Assembly: GCF_030846775.1 (NCBI RefSeq)
Contig: NZ_CP132910.1
Span: 4,653,001-4,717,000 of the forward strand
Source of the DNA: Geothrix sp. 21YS21S-2
Lineage (GTDB): Bacteria > Acidobacteriota > Holophagae > Holophagales > Holophagaceae
Direction of reading: 5' to 3'
DNA length: 64,000 nucleotides
Translations under genes and position numbers: made by a program
In this document: positions 43,902 to 52,406 of the stretch, in pieces
Layout: each line of letters starts with the position of its first letter
Position numbering within the stretch: position 1 is the first letter of the stretch
Notes under the pieces: generated by a model
The model's database searches: none
The model's input: the letters and a program-made list of their open reading frames with translations, nothing else
Told to the model about the DNA's origin: nothing

Positions 43902-44915
43902 CTACTGGAGCAGTTTGTGGGGAAGGCTCTCCACGCGCGAGGCGGGGGAGACGACCATGTAGTTGAGCTTGCGCTGCAGTTCCCGGATGGTGTTGGCGCC
44001 GGCGTAGGTGAGGCCGGAGCGGAGGCCGCCGACGATGTCGGCGATGATCTCCTCCTCGTCCTCCCGGTAGGGGACCTTGGTGGCCACCCCTTCGGCGGTC
44101 TTCCAGCCGGTCAGGCCGCCCAGGTGGTCATCGGCCGCTTCCTTGCTGGCCATGCCCCGGTAGCTCTTGTGGGTGGGCTCGCCCTTGTCGTTGAGGATGG
44201 GGTCGCCGGGGGTGGGCCGGGTGCCGGCCAGCATGCCGCCCACCATGACGAAGTCGGCGCCGAAGGCCAGGGCCTTGACGATGTCGCCGGGGTAGCGGAT
44301 GCCGCCGTCGGCCACGATGGACCGGTCGGCCCGGGCGCACTCCTGGATGGCGGTGACCTGGGGGACGCCGAAGCCGGTCTTGATGCGGGTGGTGCAGACG
44401 CTGCCCGGCCCGATGCCCACCTTGATGATGTCGGCCTTCACCGAGGCCAGGTAGTCGGCGCCGGCGTAGGTGGCCACGTTGCCCGCCATGATGCACTCAT
44501 TCGGAAGCATCTGGCGCATGCGCTTGATCATCTTGCCCACGTACTTGGCGTGCCCGTGGGCCACGTCCACGCAGAAGTACTGGGCCCCCGCGTCCTTGAG
44601 GGCCTCCACCCGCTCCATCTCCTTTTCCGAGGTGCCCACCGAGCAGAACACCTTGGTCTTGCAGCGCAGGAACATGGCCACGTTCTCCTCGACCGTGCAG
44701 AACCGGTGGAGGGTGCCGATGCCGCCCCGCCCGCCGATGAAGTCGGCCATGGCGTCCTCGGTGATGGTGTCCATATTGGCCGTCATGATGGGGAGTTCCA
44801 GCGTCAGCTTGCCGCTCTTGTCGGTCATGCTGATGTCCACGATCCTGCGGGACTCGTGGTGGTTGTACGCCGGTATCATCAGGACGTCGTCGAACGTAAT
44901 GGCGGTTTCGGGCAT
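43902..44915 (-). CDS. guaC: GMP reductase
   Basis: A 337-residue TIM-barrel enzyme of the IMPDH/GMPR family without CBS domains. The catalytic loop is [20 protein letters not shown] with Cys174, and [12 protein letters not shown] plus [10 protein letters not shown] match GuaC rather than IMP dehydrogenase. It deaminates GMP to IMP with NADPH. GGAGAGG precedes the ATG. The 86-nt divergent gap to the photolyase gene holds both promoters. Confidence 0.92.
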   Translation of the reverse strand: MPETAITFDDVLMIPAYNHHESRRIVDISMTDKSGKLTLELPIMTANMDTITEDAMADFIGGRGGIGTLHRFCTVEENVAMFLRCKTKVFCSVGTSEKEMERVEALKDAGAQYFCVDVAHGHAKYVGKMIKRMRQMLPNECIMAGNVATYAGADYLASVKADIIKVGIGPGSVCTTRIKTGFGVPQVTAIQECARADRSIVADGGIRYPGDIVKALAFGADFVMVGGMLAGTRPTPGDPILNDKGEPTHKSYRGMASKEAADDHLGGLTGWKTAEGVATKVPYREDEEEIIADIVGGLRSGLTYAGANTIRELQRKLNYMVVSPASRVESLPHKLLQ

Positions 44916-45001
44916 GGGCCTCTCCGTTTCATCTCCAGATTATCCGAAAAGGACGGACCTCACCCGGCAGCGGGATCGTTAGCAAAATCAAGGAGAAACG
45001 G

Positions 45002-46255
45002 TTGACCAACCTGGTCTGGTTCAGGGAGAAGGACCTGCGCGTGGCGGACCACGGGCCCCTGGCGGAGGCGGGCGGCGGGGCCGTTCCGGTCTTCCTGGGC
45101 CCGGTTTCGGAGCGGCTCGCCCCCCGCCTGGGGGATCTTGCCGCCCGGCTGGAGGCCCTGGGGTCCGGCCTCGCGTGGGTGCCCGGGGACCCCCTGGAGG
45201 AGCTGCCGCGCCTGGCCGCAATGCTGGGCGCGGAGGCCGTGCTGGCCCACGGCTTCACGGAACCCGCCGCCCGGCTGTTGGAAACCCGCATGGCCGGGGC
45301 GCTCCCGTGCCCCCTGCGGCTCTTTTCCGGGGAAACCCTCGCCGGCCCCCTGGGCCGCCACCGGGTCTTCTCGGCCTTCTACCGCTCCTTTCAGCAGGAA
45401 GCCCGCCTGGAGGCCCCCTCGGCGACGCCGCAACGTCTGCCCGCCCTGCCCGAACTGCCCCGCTGGCCCGCCGGGCCCCTGCTTCCGGACCTGCTGGCGC
45501 CCTTCCTGGAGAACCGCCTGGCGGATTATGCCCAGGGCCGGGACCGCATGGACCGGGACGGCACCTCCCTGCTTTCCGCGGACCTCCACTTCGGCCGGGT
45601 GAGCGCCGCCTCCTGCTGGGCCGCGGCGTCCGGCCGCCCCGGTGCCGAAGCCTGGCAGCGGCAGCTGGTCTGGCGGGACTTCGCCCATCACCTCCTGCGG
45701 GAGTGGCCCGCCGTCCTGGAGGGCCCCTTCCAGGCCGGCTTCCGGGACTTCCCCTGGCGCAGCGACCCGGCCCTGCTCGAGGCCTGGGTGGAGGGCCGCA
45801 CGGGCTACCCCCTCGTGGACGCCGCCGCCCGGCAGCTGATGGCCACGGGCTATGTGCACAACCGCGCCCGCATGGTGGCCGCCAGCTTCCTGGCCAAGCA
45901 CCTGCTCCTGGACTACCGCCTGGGCGAGGCCCACTACCTGGCCCGCCTCCAGGACGCGGACCTGGCCAACAACTCCATGGGCTGGCAGTGGAGCGCCGGC
46001 TGCGGCTGCGACGCCCAGCCCTGGTTCCGGGTGTTCAACCCGGTGCTCCAGGGCCGGCGCTTCGACCCGGACGGCGCCTACGTGCGCGCCTGGGTCCCCG
46101 AGCTGGCGGCGGTGCCCGCGAGGACCATCCACAGCCCCTGGGAGGGGAGCCTGCCGGCGGGCTACCCGCCGCCCATCGTGGACCACGCCCAGGCCCGGGA
46201 GCGGTTCCTGAGCCTGGCCAAGGCCCACCTCAGGCGAAGTTCCTCGGGCTCGTGA
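45002..46255 (+). CDS. phr: Deoxyribodipyrimidine photolyase (cryptochrome/photolyase family)
   Basis: A 417-residue photolyase starting with TTG, supported by AAGGAG seven bases upstream and by the N-terminal LVWFREKDLRVADH motif. The C-terminal FAD domain has QLVWRDFAHHLL, VDAAARQLMATGYVHNRARM and the FAD/electron-transfer region DLANNSMGWQWSAGCGCDA, followed by WFRVFNPVLQG. It repairs cyclobutane pyrimidine dimers with blue light. It is shorter than E. coli Phr (472 residues), mainly in the antenna domain, so the antenna chromophore is uncertain. Its stop lies inside the convergent hypothetical gene (26-nt overlap). Confidence 0.9.
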   Translation: MTNLVWFREKDLRVADHGPLAEAGGGAVPVFLGPVSERLAPRLGDLAARLEALGSGLAWVPGDPLEELPRLAAMLGAEAVLAHGFTEPAARLLETRMAGALPCPLRLFSGETLAGPLGRHRVFSAFYRSFQQEARLEAPSATPQRLPALPELPRWPAGPLLPDLLAPFLENRLADYAQGRDRMDRDGTSLLSADLHFGRVSAASCWAAASGRPGAEAWQRQLVWRDFAHHLLREWPAVLEGPFQAGFRDFPWRSDPALLEAWVEGRTGYPLVDAAARQLMATGYVHNRARMVAASFLAKHLLLDYRLGEAHYLARLQDADLANNSMGWQWSAGCGCDAQPWFRVFNPVLQGRRFDPDGAYVRAWVPELAAVPARTIHSPWEGSLPAGYPPPIVDHAQARERFLSLAKAHLRRSSSGS

Positions 46256-46637
46256 GCCGGTCCAGGACCTGGGAAGAAAGGCCTTCCAGCGCCCCCAGGA
46301 ACCAGTCCTCGGACACGTCGGCGGCGGCGGCCTTCTTGGCCAGGGGGGCGAACCGCAGATCCACGTGGCGCAGTTCCACCTCCACCCGGTTCACCCCCTG
46401 GATGGCGGTGAGGACGAGGTGGTAGTCCCCGCCGCGGTAGGCGAAACGGCGCACGGCCGAGGTGTGGTTCACCTCCCAGCCCGCCGTGCCGCCGGGGTCG
46501 ATGGCCTCCACCACCCGGGGGCCCAGGGCGGCGTCGGCCTTGCCGGCCATGGCCAGCGTGTAGGCGCGCTGCTCTTCGTCCCGCTCCCGCTTCCGGAGGC
46601 TGATCAGCTCGTCGAGGTTCGAAACGGTCACGACCAT
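46230..46637 (-). CDS. Hypothetical protein
   Basis: A 135-residue protein starting at the ATG at 46637 (GGAG about 10 nt upstream). An N-terminal charged helix (ISLRKRERDEEQRAYTLAM) is followed by beta-rich segments (EVNHTSAVRRFAYRGGDYHLVL, VNRVEVELRHVDLRF) and a C-terminal helix. No family is recognised. It overlaps the photolyase gene tail-to-tail by 26 nt. Its 5' side faces the tRNA-Arg terminator. Confidence 0.6.
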   Translation of the reverse strand: MVVTVSNLDELISLRKRERDEEQRAYTLAMAGKADAALGPRVVEAIDPGGTAGWEVNHTSAVRRFAYRGGDYHLVLTAIQGVNRVEVELRHVDLRFAPLAKKAAAADVSEDWFLGALEGLSSQVLDRLTSPRNFA

Positions 46638-46690
46638 GGGCGGCTCCCGTGGTGAAAGGCCCATGATGTCACGGATGGGCAGAAAATATA

Positions 46691-46719
46691 CAACCCCCAT
46701 CCAGGGCGGATGGGGGTTG
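46691..46719 (-). terminator. Intrinsic terminator of tRNA-Arg
   Basis: CAACCCCCATCC (46691-46702) and GGATGGGGGTTG (46708-46719) form a perfect 12-bp stem with a 5-nt loop. It lies 4 nt beyond the CCA end of the minus-strand tRNA and is followed on that strand by TATATTTTC. Confidence 0.9.
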
Positions 46720-46723
46720 CTTT

Positions 46724-46800
46724 TGGTGCAGCCGGCGCGACTCGAACGCGCGACCCTTGGCTTCGGAGGCCAATACTCTATCCAACTGAGCTACGGCTGC
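46724..46800 (-). tRNA. tRNA-Arg (anticodon CCG)
   Basis: On the minus strand the sequence folds as a complete cloverleaf. The acceptor stem is GCAGCCG/CGGCTGC with discriminator A and an encoded CCA. The D-arm is GCTCAGTTGGATAGAGT, the anticodon stem TTGGC/GCCAA surrounds the loop CTCCGAA (anticodon CCG, reading CGG), and the T-arm is CGCGCGTTCGAGTCGCGC. CGG is a common Arg codon in this GC-rich genome. No integrase or duplicated 3' end is seen nearby, so it is not an occupied attachment site here. Confidence 0.97.
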
Positions 46801-46810
46801 CAGAACGTCC

Positions 46811-46839
46811 ATCATGACGCCCCCCGGGGCCTGGCGCAA
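46811..46839 (-). promoter_or_regulatory. Candidate promoter of tRNA-Arg
   Basis: On the minus strand TTGCGC (46834-46839), a 17-nt GC-rich spacer and CATGAT (46811-46816) end 10 nt before the mature tRNA 5' end. The spacing is ideal, though both hexamers deviate from consensus. Confidence 0.45.
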
Positions 46840-46893
46840 GGGCCGGGCAATTTGGGATAGCCTTGCCGGGGGATTTATGGTGAATTGGGGTGT

Positions 46894-48318
46894 ATGGATA
46901 CCCAAGAGTTTCGACGCTTAGGCCATGAGATGGTCGAGTGGATTGCGGCCTACCGGGAGCGGATGCCGGAGCTTCCCGTGATGAGCCCCCTGGGTCCCGG
47001 AGACGTCAAGCGCCTCCTTCCCGCCACGCCTCCCCAGAAGGGCGGAGGGCTCGACGCCGTCACGGGGGACCTGGACCGCATCGTCCTGCCGGGCATCACC
47101 CACTGGAACCACCCGGGATTCTTCGCCTACTTCCCCTCCAATTCCGACCTGGCCTCGGTGCTGGCCGACATGGCCTGCGCGGGCCTGGGGGCCCAGGGCA
47201 TGAGCTGGCAGACCAGCCCCGCCGCCACGGAGGTGGAGGAAGTGGTCATGGACTGGCTCCGGCAGATGCTGGGGCTCGGGCCCGAGTTCACCGGGGTCAT
47301 CCAGGACACGGCCTCGACGGCCACCTTCTGCGCGCTGCTGTGCGCCCGGGAATGGTCCTGCGCCTTCGGCCAGAGCCGGGGCGGGTTCCAGGCCGAGGAG
47401 GCGCCCCTGGTGGTGTACGCCTCCGACCAGGCCCACAGCTCCATCGAGAAGGCCGCGCTTCTGGCGGGCTTCGGCCGGGACAACCTGCGGCTGATTCCCA
47501 CGGACGCCAATCACGCCCTGCGCCTGGACCTTCTGGAGAAGGCCATTCTCGAGGACCTGGCCGCGGGGCGCCGGCCCTGCGCCATGGTGGCGGCCATCGG
47601 CACCACCGCCACCACGGCCGTGGACCCGCTCGCGGGCATGGCCAGGCTTTCGGCCCGCCACGGCATCTGGCTCCACGTGGACGCGGCCATGGCCGGCACG
47701 GCCATGATCTGCCCCGAGTGCCGGGTCATGTGGGAGGGCATCGAGAGCGCGGACTCCCTCGTGCTGAACCCCCACAAGTGGATGGGCACCGGCTTCGACC
47801 TCTCCGCCTACTTCGTCAAGGACCCCGAGCACCTCATCCGGGTCATGAGCACCAACCCCAGCTACCTGCACACCGACCAGGACGGCCAGGTGAAGAACCT
47901 GCGCGACTGGGGCATCCCCCTGGGCCGGCGCTTCCGGGCCCTGAAGCTGTGGTTCCTGGTGCGCTCCCAGGGCGTCGAGGGCCTCCAGGCCCGGGTGCGC
48001 CGGGACCTGGCCAACGCCCAGTGGCTCAAGGCCCAGGTGCAGGCCACCGGCGGCTGGGAGCTCATGGCCCCCGTGAGCCTCCAGACCGTGTGCGTGCGCC
48101 ACGTCCCCGAGGGCATGACGGACGAGGCCGAGCTGCGGGCCCACAACCTCGCCCTTCTCGGGGCGGTCAACAAGTCGGGGAAGTACTACCTCACGCCCTC
48201 CGTCCTGAAGGGCCGCCAGATCATCCGGGTCTCCATCGGCAGTTCGGCCACGGAGCTCGCCGACGTGGAGGGGCTCTGGGAGGCGCTCATCGAGGCTTCC
48301 ATGCGCGCCGCGGGGTGA
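46894..48318 (+). CDS. PLP-dependent group II (aromatic-L-amino-acid-type) decarboxylase
   Basis: A 474-residue fold-type I PLP enzyme. The PLP lysine lies in LVLNPHKWMGTGFDLSAYFV. The N-terminal MVEWIAAYRERMPELPVM, HPGFFAYFPSNSDLASVLADM and WQTSPAATEVEEVVMDWL are typical of aromatic amino-acid decarboxylases (Dopa/Trp/Tyr), and AAIGTTATTAVDPL and HVDAAMAGTA complete the PLP site. It would produce an arylamine such as tryptamine or tyramine plus CO2. The exact substrate is unknown. The start at 46894 is preferred over a TTG nine bases earlier. The xseA start follows its stop by 3 nt. Confidence 0.9.
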   Translation: MDTQEFRRLGHEMVEWIAAYRERMPELPVMSPLGPGDVKRLLPATPPQKGGGLDAVTGDLDRIVLPGITHWNHPGFFAYFPSNSDLASVLADMACAGLGAQGMSWQTSPAATEVEEVVMDWLRQMLGLGPEFTGVIQDTASTATFCALLCAREWSCAFGQSRGGFQAEEAPLVVYASDQAHSSIEKAALLAGFGRDNLRLIPTDANHALRLDLLEKAILEDLAAGRRPCAMVAAIGTTATTAVDPLAGMARLSARHGIWLHVDAAMAGTAMICPECRVMWEGIESADSLVLNPHKWMGTGFDLSAYFVKDPEHLIRVMSTNPSYLHTDQDGQVKNLRDWGIPLGRRFRALKLWFLVRSQGVEGLQARVRRDLANAQWLKAQVQATGGWELMAPVSLQTVCVRHVPEGMTDEAELRAHNLALLGAVNKSGKYYLTPSVLKGRQIIRVSIGSSATELADVEGLWEALIEASMRAAG

Positions 48319-48321
48319 CCC

Positions 48322-49632
48322 TTGGACGCGCCGCTCTCCGTCAAACGGCTGCTTGAGCAGATCAAGACGCGGATCGAGCCCCCCTTCGCCGCCGTGTGCG
48401 TGGCCGGGGAGGTCTCCAACGCCCGCACCTCGGGGCGCCACTGGTACTTCACCCTCAAGGAGGAGGGCGCGGCGCTCTCCTGCGCGGTGTGGGCCAGCCA
48501 GCAGCGCTTCCTGAAGGCCGCGCCCAGGGACGGCGACCGCGTGGTGGTCAAGGGCTCCCTGAACCTCTACGTGGCCGGGGGCACCCTCTCCCTGGCCGTC
48601 ACCCACTGCGAGCCCGCCGGCAAGGGCGACCTCCAGGCCCGGCTGCGCCAGCTGGAGGCCGACCTGCGCGCCCAGGGCGTCTTCGACCGGCCCCGGCGCC
48701 CCCTGCCGGCCTCCCCCCGGAAGCTGGGCATCGTGGCCGCCCTGGGCGGCGCGGCCCTGCGGGACGTCCTGGAGGTGACCCTGCGCCGGGCCCCCGGGGT
48801 GGACCTGCTCATCGCCCCCGCCGCGGCCCAGGGGGACCGCTCGGTGCCGGAGAACCTCCTCGCCCTGCAGGAGATCCAGGACGCCTTCTGGGGCTGCGAC
48901 GCCATCCTCATGGTGCGGGGCGGCGGCAGCCTGGAGGACCTTTGGTCCTTCAACGACCCAGACCTGGTGAAGGCCGTGGCCGCGTGCCGGCTGCCCATCG
49001 TCACCGGCGTGGGGCACGAGATCGACACCACCCTGGTGGACCTGGCCGCGGACCGCCGCGCCGCCACGCCCAGCCAGGCCGCGGAATTGGCAACTCCCGA
49101 CCGCGCGGCGCTGGCCAGCGAGCTGCGCCGACGCACCGAGGCCCTGGTGGCGCGCATGGCCTGGCGCCTGCGGGGCCTGGAGAGCACCCTGAACCTCCTC
49201 TCGGACAGCCGGGGCATGCATGCGGTTCCGGATCGCCTCCAGCGCGCCGGGGAACGCCTCGCGGCCCTCCACCACCGCCTCCAGCTGGCCGGCACCGGCG
49301 CCTTCCCCCGGTTCCAGGCCCTGGTCCAGCGCCTCCACCTGGCCCATCCCCAGCGGCGCCTGGACAAGGCCGGGGCCCGCCTGGACCTCCTGCGCCAGCG
49401 CCTCGCCCCCGCCGCCGACGGCGGCCTGCGCCGGCGCGCCCACCGCCTGGAGGTCCTGGGGGCCCGGCTCGGGCCCATGGATCCCCGGGGGCCCCTGGAG
49501 CGGGGCTTCGTGCTGGTCAAGGATGCCCGGGGGCGGGTCGTCACCCGCGCCGCCCAGGCCGGGCCGAAGGCCCAGGTGGAGCTGCAGTGGCAGGACGGGG
49601 TGCGGGGGGCGGAACTGGACCCTGGCCCTTGA
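48322..49632 (+). CDS. xseA: Exodeoxyribonuclease VII large subunit
   Basis: A 436-residue XseA starting with TTG. An N-terminal OB-fold (about 20-100; GEVSNARTSGRHWYFTLK, VVVKGSLNLY) precedes the nuclease domain with VRGGGSLEDLWSFNDPDL, TGVGHEIDTTLVDLAADRRAATPSQAAELA, and a long helical C-terminal region ending in the GFVLVKDARGRVV module. With XseB it degrades single-stranded DNA in both directions. No xseB is adjacent. The ten bases before the TTG (GGGGTGACCC) give only a weak ribosome-binding site, so translation may depend on coupling to the decarboxylase gene. Confidence 0.92.
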   Translation: MDAPLSVKRLLEQIKTRIEPPFAAVCVAGEVSNARTSGRHWYFTLKEEGAALSCAVWASQQRFLKAAPRDGDRVVVKGSLNLYVAGGTLSLAVTHCEPAGKGDLQARLRQLEADLRAQGVFDRPRRPLPASPRKLGIVAALGGAALRDVLEVTLRRAPGVDLLIAPAAAQGDRSVPENLLALQEIQDAFWGCDAILMVRGGGSLEDLWSFNDPDLVKAVAACRLPIVTGVGHEIDTTLVDLAADRRAATPSQAAELATPDRAALASELRRRTEALVARMAWRLRGLESTLNLLSDSRGMHAVPDRLQRAGERLAALHHRLQLAGTGAFPRFQALVQRLHLAHPQRRLDKAGARLDLLRQRLAPAADGGLRRRAHRLEVLGARLGPMDPRGPLERGFVLVKDARGRVVTRAAQAGPKAQVELQWQDGVRGAELDPGP

Positions 49633-49680
49633 CAACTTGATCGGATGGTTTAACCATATGGTTTAACTTTTTGGTTAACC
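49629..49680 (+). promoter_or_regulatory. Promoter with TetR operator-like repeats
   Basis: A perfect -35 TTGACA (49629-49634) is followed by three near-identical copies of TGGTT(T)AAC at 49646, 49659 and 49672. The first two create the 12-bp palindrome AACCATATGGTT (49652-49663), at the position expected for the -10. The repeats run right up to the TetR ATG at 49682, so binding would block its own promoter. There is no Shine-Dalgarno, so the message has a very short leader or none. Confidence 0.7.
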
Positions 49681-49681
49681 C

Positions 49682-50365
49682 ATGTCCGCCCCCCGTACCG
49701 ATGCCACCCGCAGCGCCATCCTGAAGGCCGCCATGGCGGAATTCGCCCGGGAAGGGGAGGCCGGGGCCCGCACCGAGGCCATCGCCAAGGCCGCCGGCTT
49801 GAACAAGGCCTTGATCCACTATTATTTTGGAACCAAGGAAGGACTCTACGGCGCCGTGCTGGACGAGGTCTTCACCGGGCTGGTGGAGAGCTTCCTCAGG
49901 AACCTCCAGGGGCCGGGGACCCCGGGGGAGCGGCTGCTGCGGCACTTCCTGGCCCACTTCGACCACCTGGCTTCGGCGGGGGCCTTCACGCGGCTCCTGG
50001 GGCACGAGATGATGCGGGCCCGGTCGGGCCAGGCCACCCGGATCTCGCGCATCGTCGACATCGCCTTCCGGCCCCTGCACGCCGCCCTGGCCGCGGTGCT
50101 GGACGAGGGCGCCCGCAGCGGCGAGCTGCGGCCCCTGGACCCGGAGCCCGTCCTCGTCTCCCTCACGGGGGCGAACACGTTCTACTTCATTTCCGCGCCC
50201 ATCTACCGGGAGATCACCGGGGAGGACCCGCGGGACCCGGCGCGGCTGGCCCGGCAGCGGGAAGCGCTGCTGGACTTCGCCGCGAGCATCCTCTTCTCCG
50301 AACCCTCCCAGGGCCGCCTCGCGGCCGCCCGGATCCTGTCCGAACCTCGAGGTGAACAGCCGTGA
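49682..50365 (+). CDS. TetR-family transcriptional regulator (CecR/YbiH-like)
   Basis: A 227-residue repressor. The helix-turn-helix lies at about residues 27-48 (RTEAIAKAAGLNKALIHYYFGTK), followed by the family-typical LYGAVLDEVF. The ligand-binding domain resembles YbiH/CecR (DUF1956-like C-terminus). Palindromic and direct repeats immediately upstream suggest autoregulation, and it heads an operon with GTGA/ATGA overlaps through the HlyD, ATPase and permease genes. E. coli CecR likewise controls ybhGFSR. The inducer is unknown. Confidence 0.88.
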   Translation: MSAPRTDATRSAILKAAMAEFAREGEAGARTEAIAKAAGLNKALIHYYFGTKEGLYGAVLDEVFTGLVESFLRNLQGPGTPGERLLRHFLAHFDHLASAGAFTRLLGHEMMRARSGQATRISRIVDIAFRPLHAALAAVLDEGARSGELRPLDPEPVLVSLTGANTFYFISAPIYREITGEDPRDPARLARQREALLDFAASILFSEPSQGRLAAARILSEPRGEQP

Positions 50366-51384
50366 ATCCCCGCTACCGCATCTTCGCGCTCCTGGGAGCG
50401 CTCCTCCTGGTGGCCCTGGGCTACTTCTACGCCACCACCGACCACTCCCCGGACCTGGCGCTCATGGGCACCGTGGACGCCAACCAGGTGGTGGTCAGCG
50501 CCCAGATCCTGGGCCGCATCGAGAAGCTGGCCGTCACCGAGGGCCAGGACGTCAAGGCCGGCGACCTCGTCGCCCTCCTCGACCCGGGCGAGCTGGCAGC
50601 GGCCAAGGGCGCCTCCGAGGCCCAGTACGGCGCCATGAAGGCCACGGCCGAGAGCACCCGGGGGGATACGGACCAGGCTGTGGCCAGCGCCCGCGCCTCG
50701 CGCAGCGCCGCCGCCGCCAGCCTCGCCGAGGCTGCGGCCAACCGCGAGAACCAGGAGAACCTGACCCGGCGCACCGTGGCCCTGGCCGGCCAGGGGATCC
50801 TCAGCGCGCAGGACCGGGACTCGGCCGTGCAGGCCCTCAAGGCCGCCCTGGCCCGGGAGCATGCGGCCCGCGAACAGGCCGCGGCCGCCGAGGCCGCCCT
50901 CGGGGCCGCCCAGGCCCGCACCCGCCAGGCGGTGGCGGCCGCGGAGAACGCGGCCTCCGCCCGTGCCCAGGATTCCCTGGCCGGGGCGCGCCTGGGCTAC
51001 ACCCGCATCGTGGCCCCCGTGTCCGGGAAGGTGGGGATCTGGGCGGCCCGGCAGGGCGAAGTGGTCGCCGCGGGCGCGCCCATCGTGACCATCGTGGACC
51101 TGGGTCAGACCTGGGTCTACGCGGCCGTGGCCGAGACCGAGGCCGACGCCGTGCAGCTGGGGGACGCCCTGAAGGTGCGCATGCCGGGCGGGGCCCTGGT
51201 GCAGGGGACCGTGCTCCTGAAGGCCGCCGAGGGCGACTTCGCCACCCAGCGGGACGTGAGCCGGCGCAAGCGCGACATCAAGACCATCCGCATCAAGCTC
51301 CTCATTCCCAACCCCGGGGAGCGCTACGTGCCCGGCATGACCGCCGAGGTGCTGGTTCCCAAGGCCAGGCTGGTGCGCCGGTGA
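50362..51384 (+). CDS. HlyD/YbhG-like periplasmic adaptor (membrane fusion) protein
   Basis: A 340-residue adaptor starting at a GTG inside the tetR stop. One N-terminal transmembrane helix (about 7-24) is followed by a split biotinyl-lipoyl domain (GTVDANQVVVSAQILGRI and APVSGKVGIWAARQGEVVAAGAPI). Between the halves is an Ala-rich coiled-coil hairpin (about 75-205), and a beta-barrel domain (TWVYAAVAETEADAVQLGD) completes the protein. It links the inner-membrane exporter encoded next to an outer-membrane channel not encoded here. The hairpin is almost pure Ala/Glu/Arg, consistent with TolC-type docking. Confidence 0.9.
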   Translation: MNPRYRIFALLGALLLVALGYFYATTDHSPDLALMGTVDANQVVVSAQILGRIEKLAVTEGQDVKAGDLVALLDPGELAAAKGASEAQYGAMKATAESTRGDTDQAVASARASRSAAAASLAEAAANRENQENLTRRTVALAGQGILSAQDRDSAVQALKAALAREHAAREQAAAAEAALGAAQARTRQAVAAAENAASARAQDSLAGARLGYTRIVAPVSGKVGIWAARQGEVVAAGAPIVTIVDLGQTWVYAAVAETEADAVQLGDALKVRMPGGALVQGTVLLKAAEGDFATQRDVSRRKRDIKTIRIKLLIPNPGERYVPGMTAEVLVPKARLVRR

Positions 51385-52406
51385 AGCCGAATCCCGACAA
51401 GGACCTGTCCGGGGCGGCCATCCGGGTGGAGAACGTCGTCAAGCGCTTCGGCGACTTCGAGGCCGTCAGGGGCATCAGCCTGGACGTGCGCCCCGGCGAG
51501 ACCTTCGGGCTCCTGGGCCCCAACGGGGCCGGGAAGAGCACCCTCATCCGCATGATGACGACCCTCATCCCCATCACCTCGGGCCGCGCCTGGATCGAGG
51601 GCCACGACGTGGCCGGGGAGGCCGACGCCGCGCGGCACTGCATGGGCGTCATCCCCCAGGCCCTCACCAGCGACATCAACCTGACCGTGGAGGAGAACCT
51701 CTCCATCTACGCCAAGCTCTACAACGTGCCCCGGGCCGAGCGGCGCGCCAACATCGAGGAGCTCCTGGAGGCGGTGGACCTGGTGAAGTGGCGGGACGCC
51801 GAGACCAAGACGCTTTCCGGAGGCATGCGCCGGCGCCTGGAGATCGCCCGCGGCCTGGTGCACAACCCCCGCATCTTCTTCCTCGACGAGCCCACCACCG
51901 GCCTCGACCCCGTGTCCCGGGTGGCGGTGTGGGAGATGCTCAACAAGCTCAAGGCCCGCAAGCAGCTCACCATCCTCATCACCACCCACTACATGGACGA
52001 GGCGGACCGCCTCTGCGACCGCATCGCCATCGTGGACCACGGAAGGCTCGTGGCCCTGGACACGCCGGCGAAGCTCAAGCAGAGCGTGCCCGGGAACAAC
52101 GTGATCGAGGCCCAGTTCCAGGAGCCGCCGGAGGACTGGGAGGCCCGGCTGGGCGCCCTCGGGGAGGTCACCAGCGTCCAGGCCGAGGGCGCCGGGATGT
52201 TCCGGGTGCTCACCACCAACGGCTCCCGCACCACCACCGAACTGGTGGAGCTGGCCGTGCGCAACGGCATCGCCATCCGCACCCTCACGGTGCAGAACAC
52301 CACCCTGGACGACGTCTTCGTGCACTACACGGGCCGCCAGCTGCGGGACACCCAGGTCAAGACCTACACGGCCTTCCTGCCGCCCAGGCCGGGGATGCAG
52401 CCATGA
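51381..52406 (+). CDS. ABC-2-type exporter ATPase (YbhF-like)
   Basis: A 341-residue ATPase starting at a GTG overlapping the adaptor stop. It carries Walker A GPNGAGKST (about residues 50-58), signature LSGGMRRRLEIARGL, Walker B IFFLDEPTTGLD and switch His in TTHYMDEADRL. The C-terminal extension (about 245-341) has the DUF4162-like fold seen in drug and polyketide exporters. It is a single NBD, whereas E. coli YbhF is a tandem of two. It powers the permease encoded downstream. Confidence 0.92.
   Translation: MKPNPDKDLSGAAIRVENVVKRFGDFEAVRGISLDVRPGETFGLLGPNGAGKSTLIRMMTTLIPITSGRAWIEGHDVAGEADAARHCMGVIPQALTSDINLTVEENLSIYAKLYNVPRAERRANIEELLEAVDLVKWRDAETKTLSGGMRRRLEIARGLVHNPRIFFLDEPTTGLDPVSRVAVWEMLNKLKARKQLTILITTHYMDEADRLCDRIAIVDHGRLVALDTPAKLKQSVPGNNVIEAQFQEPPEDWEARLGALGEVTSVQAEGAGMFRVLTTNGSRTTTELVELAVRNGIAIRTLTVQNTTLDDVFVHYTGRQLRDTQVKTYTAFLPPRPGMQP

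Noticed and set aside
46724-46800. tRNA-Arg as attachment site of an integrated element
   Set aside because: No integrase, no duplicated tRNA 3' end and no compositional change on either side. Its own promoter and terminator are intact.
49658-49667. Second and third TetR half-sites as Shine-Dalgarno
   Set aside because: TGGTTAACCC has no complementarity to the 16S anti-Shine-Dalgarno sequence.
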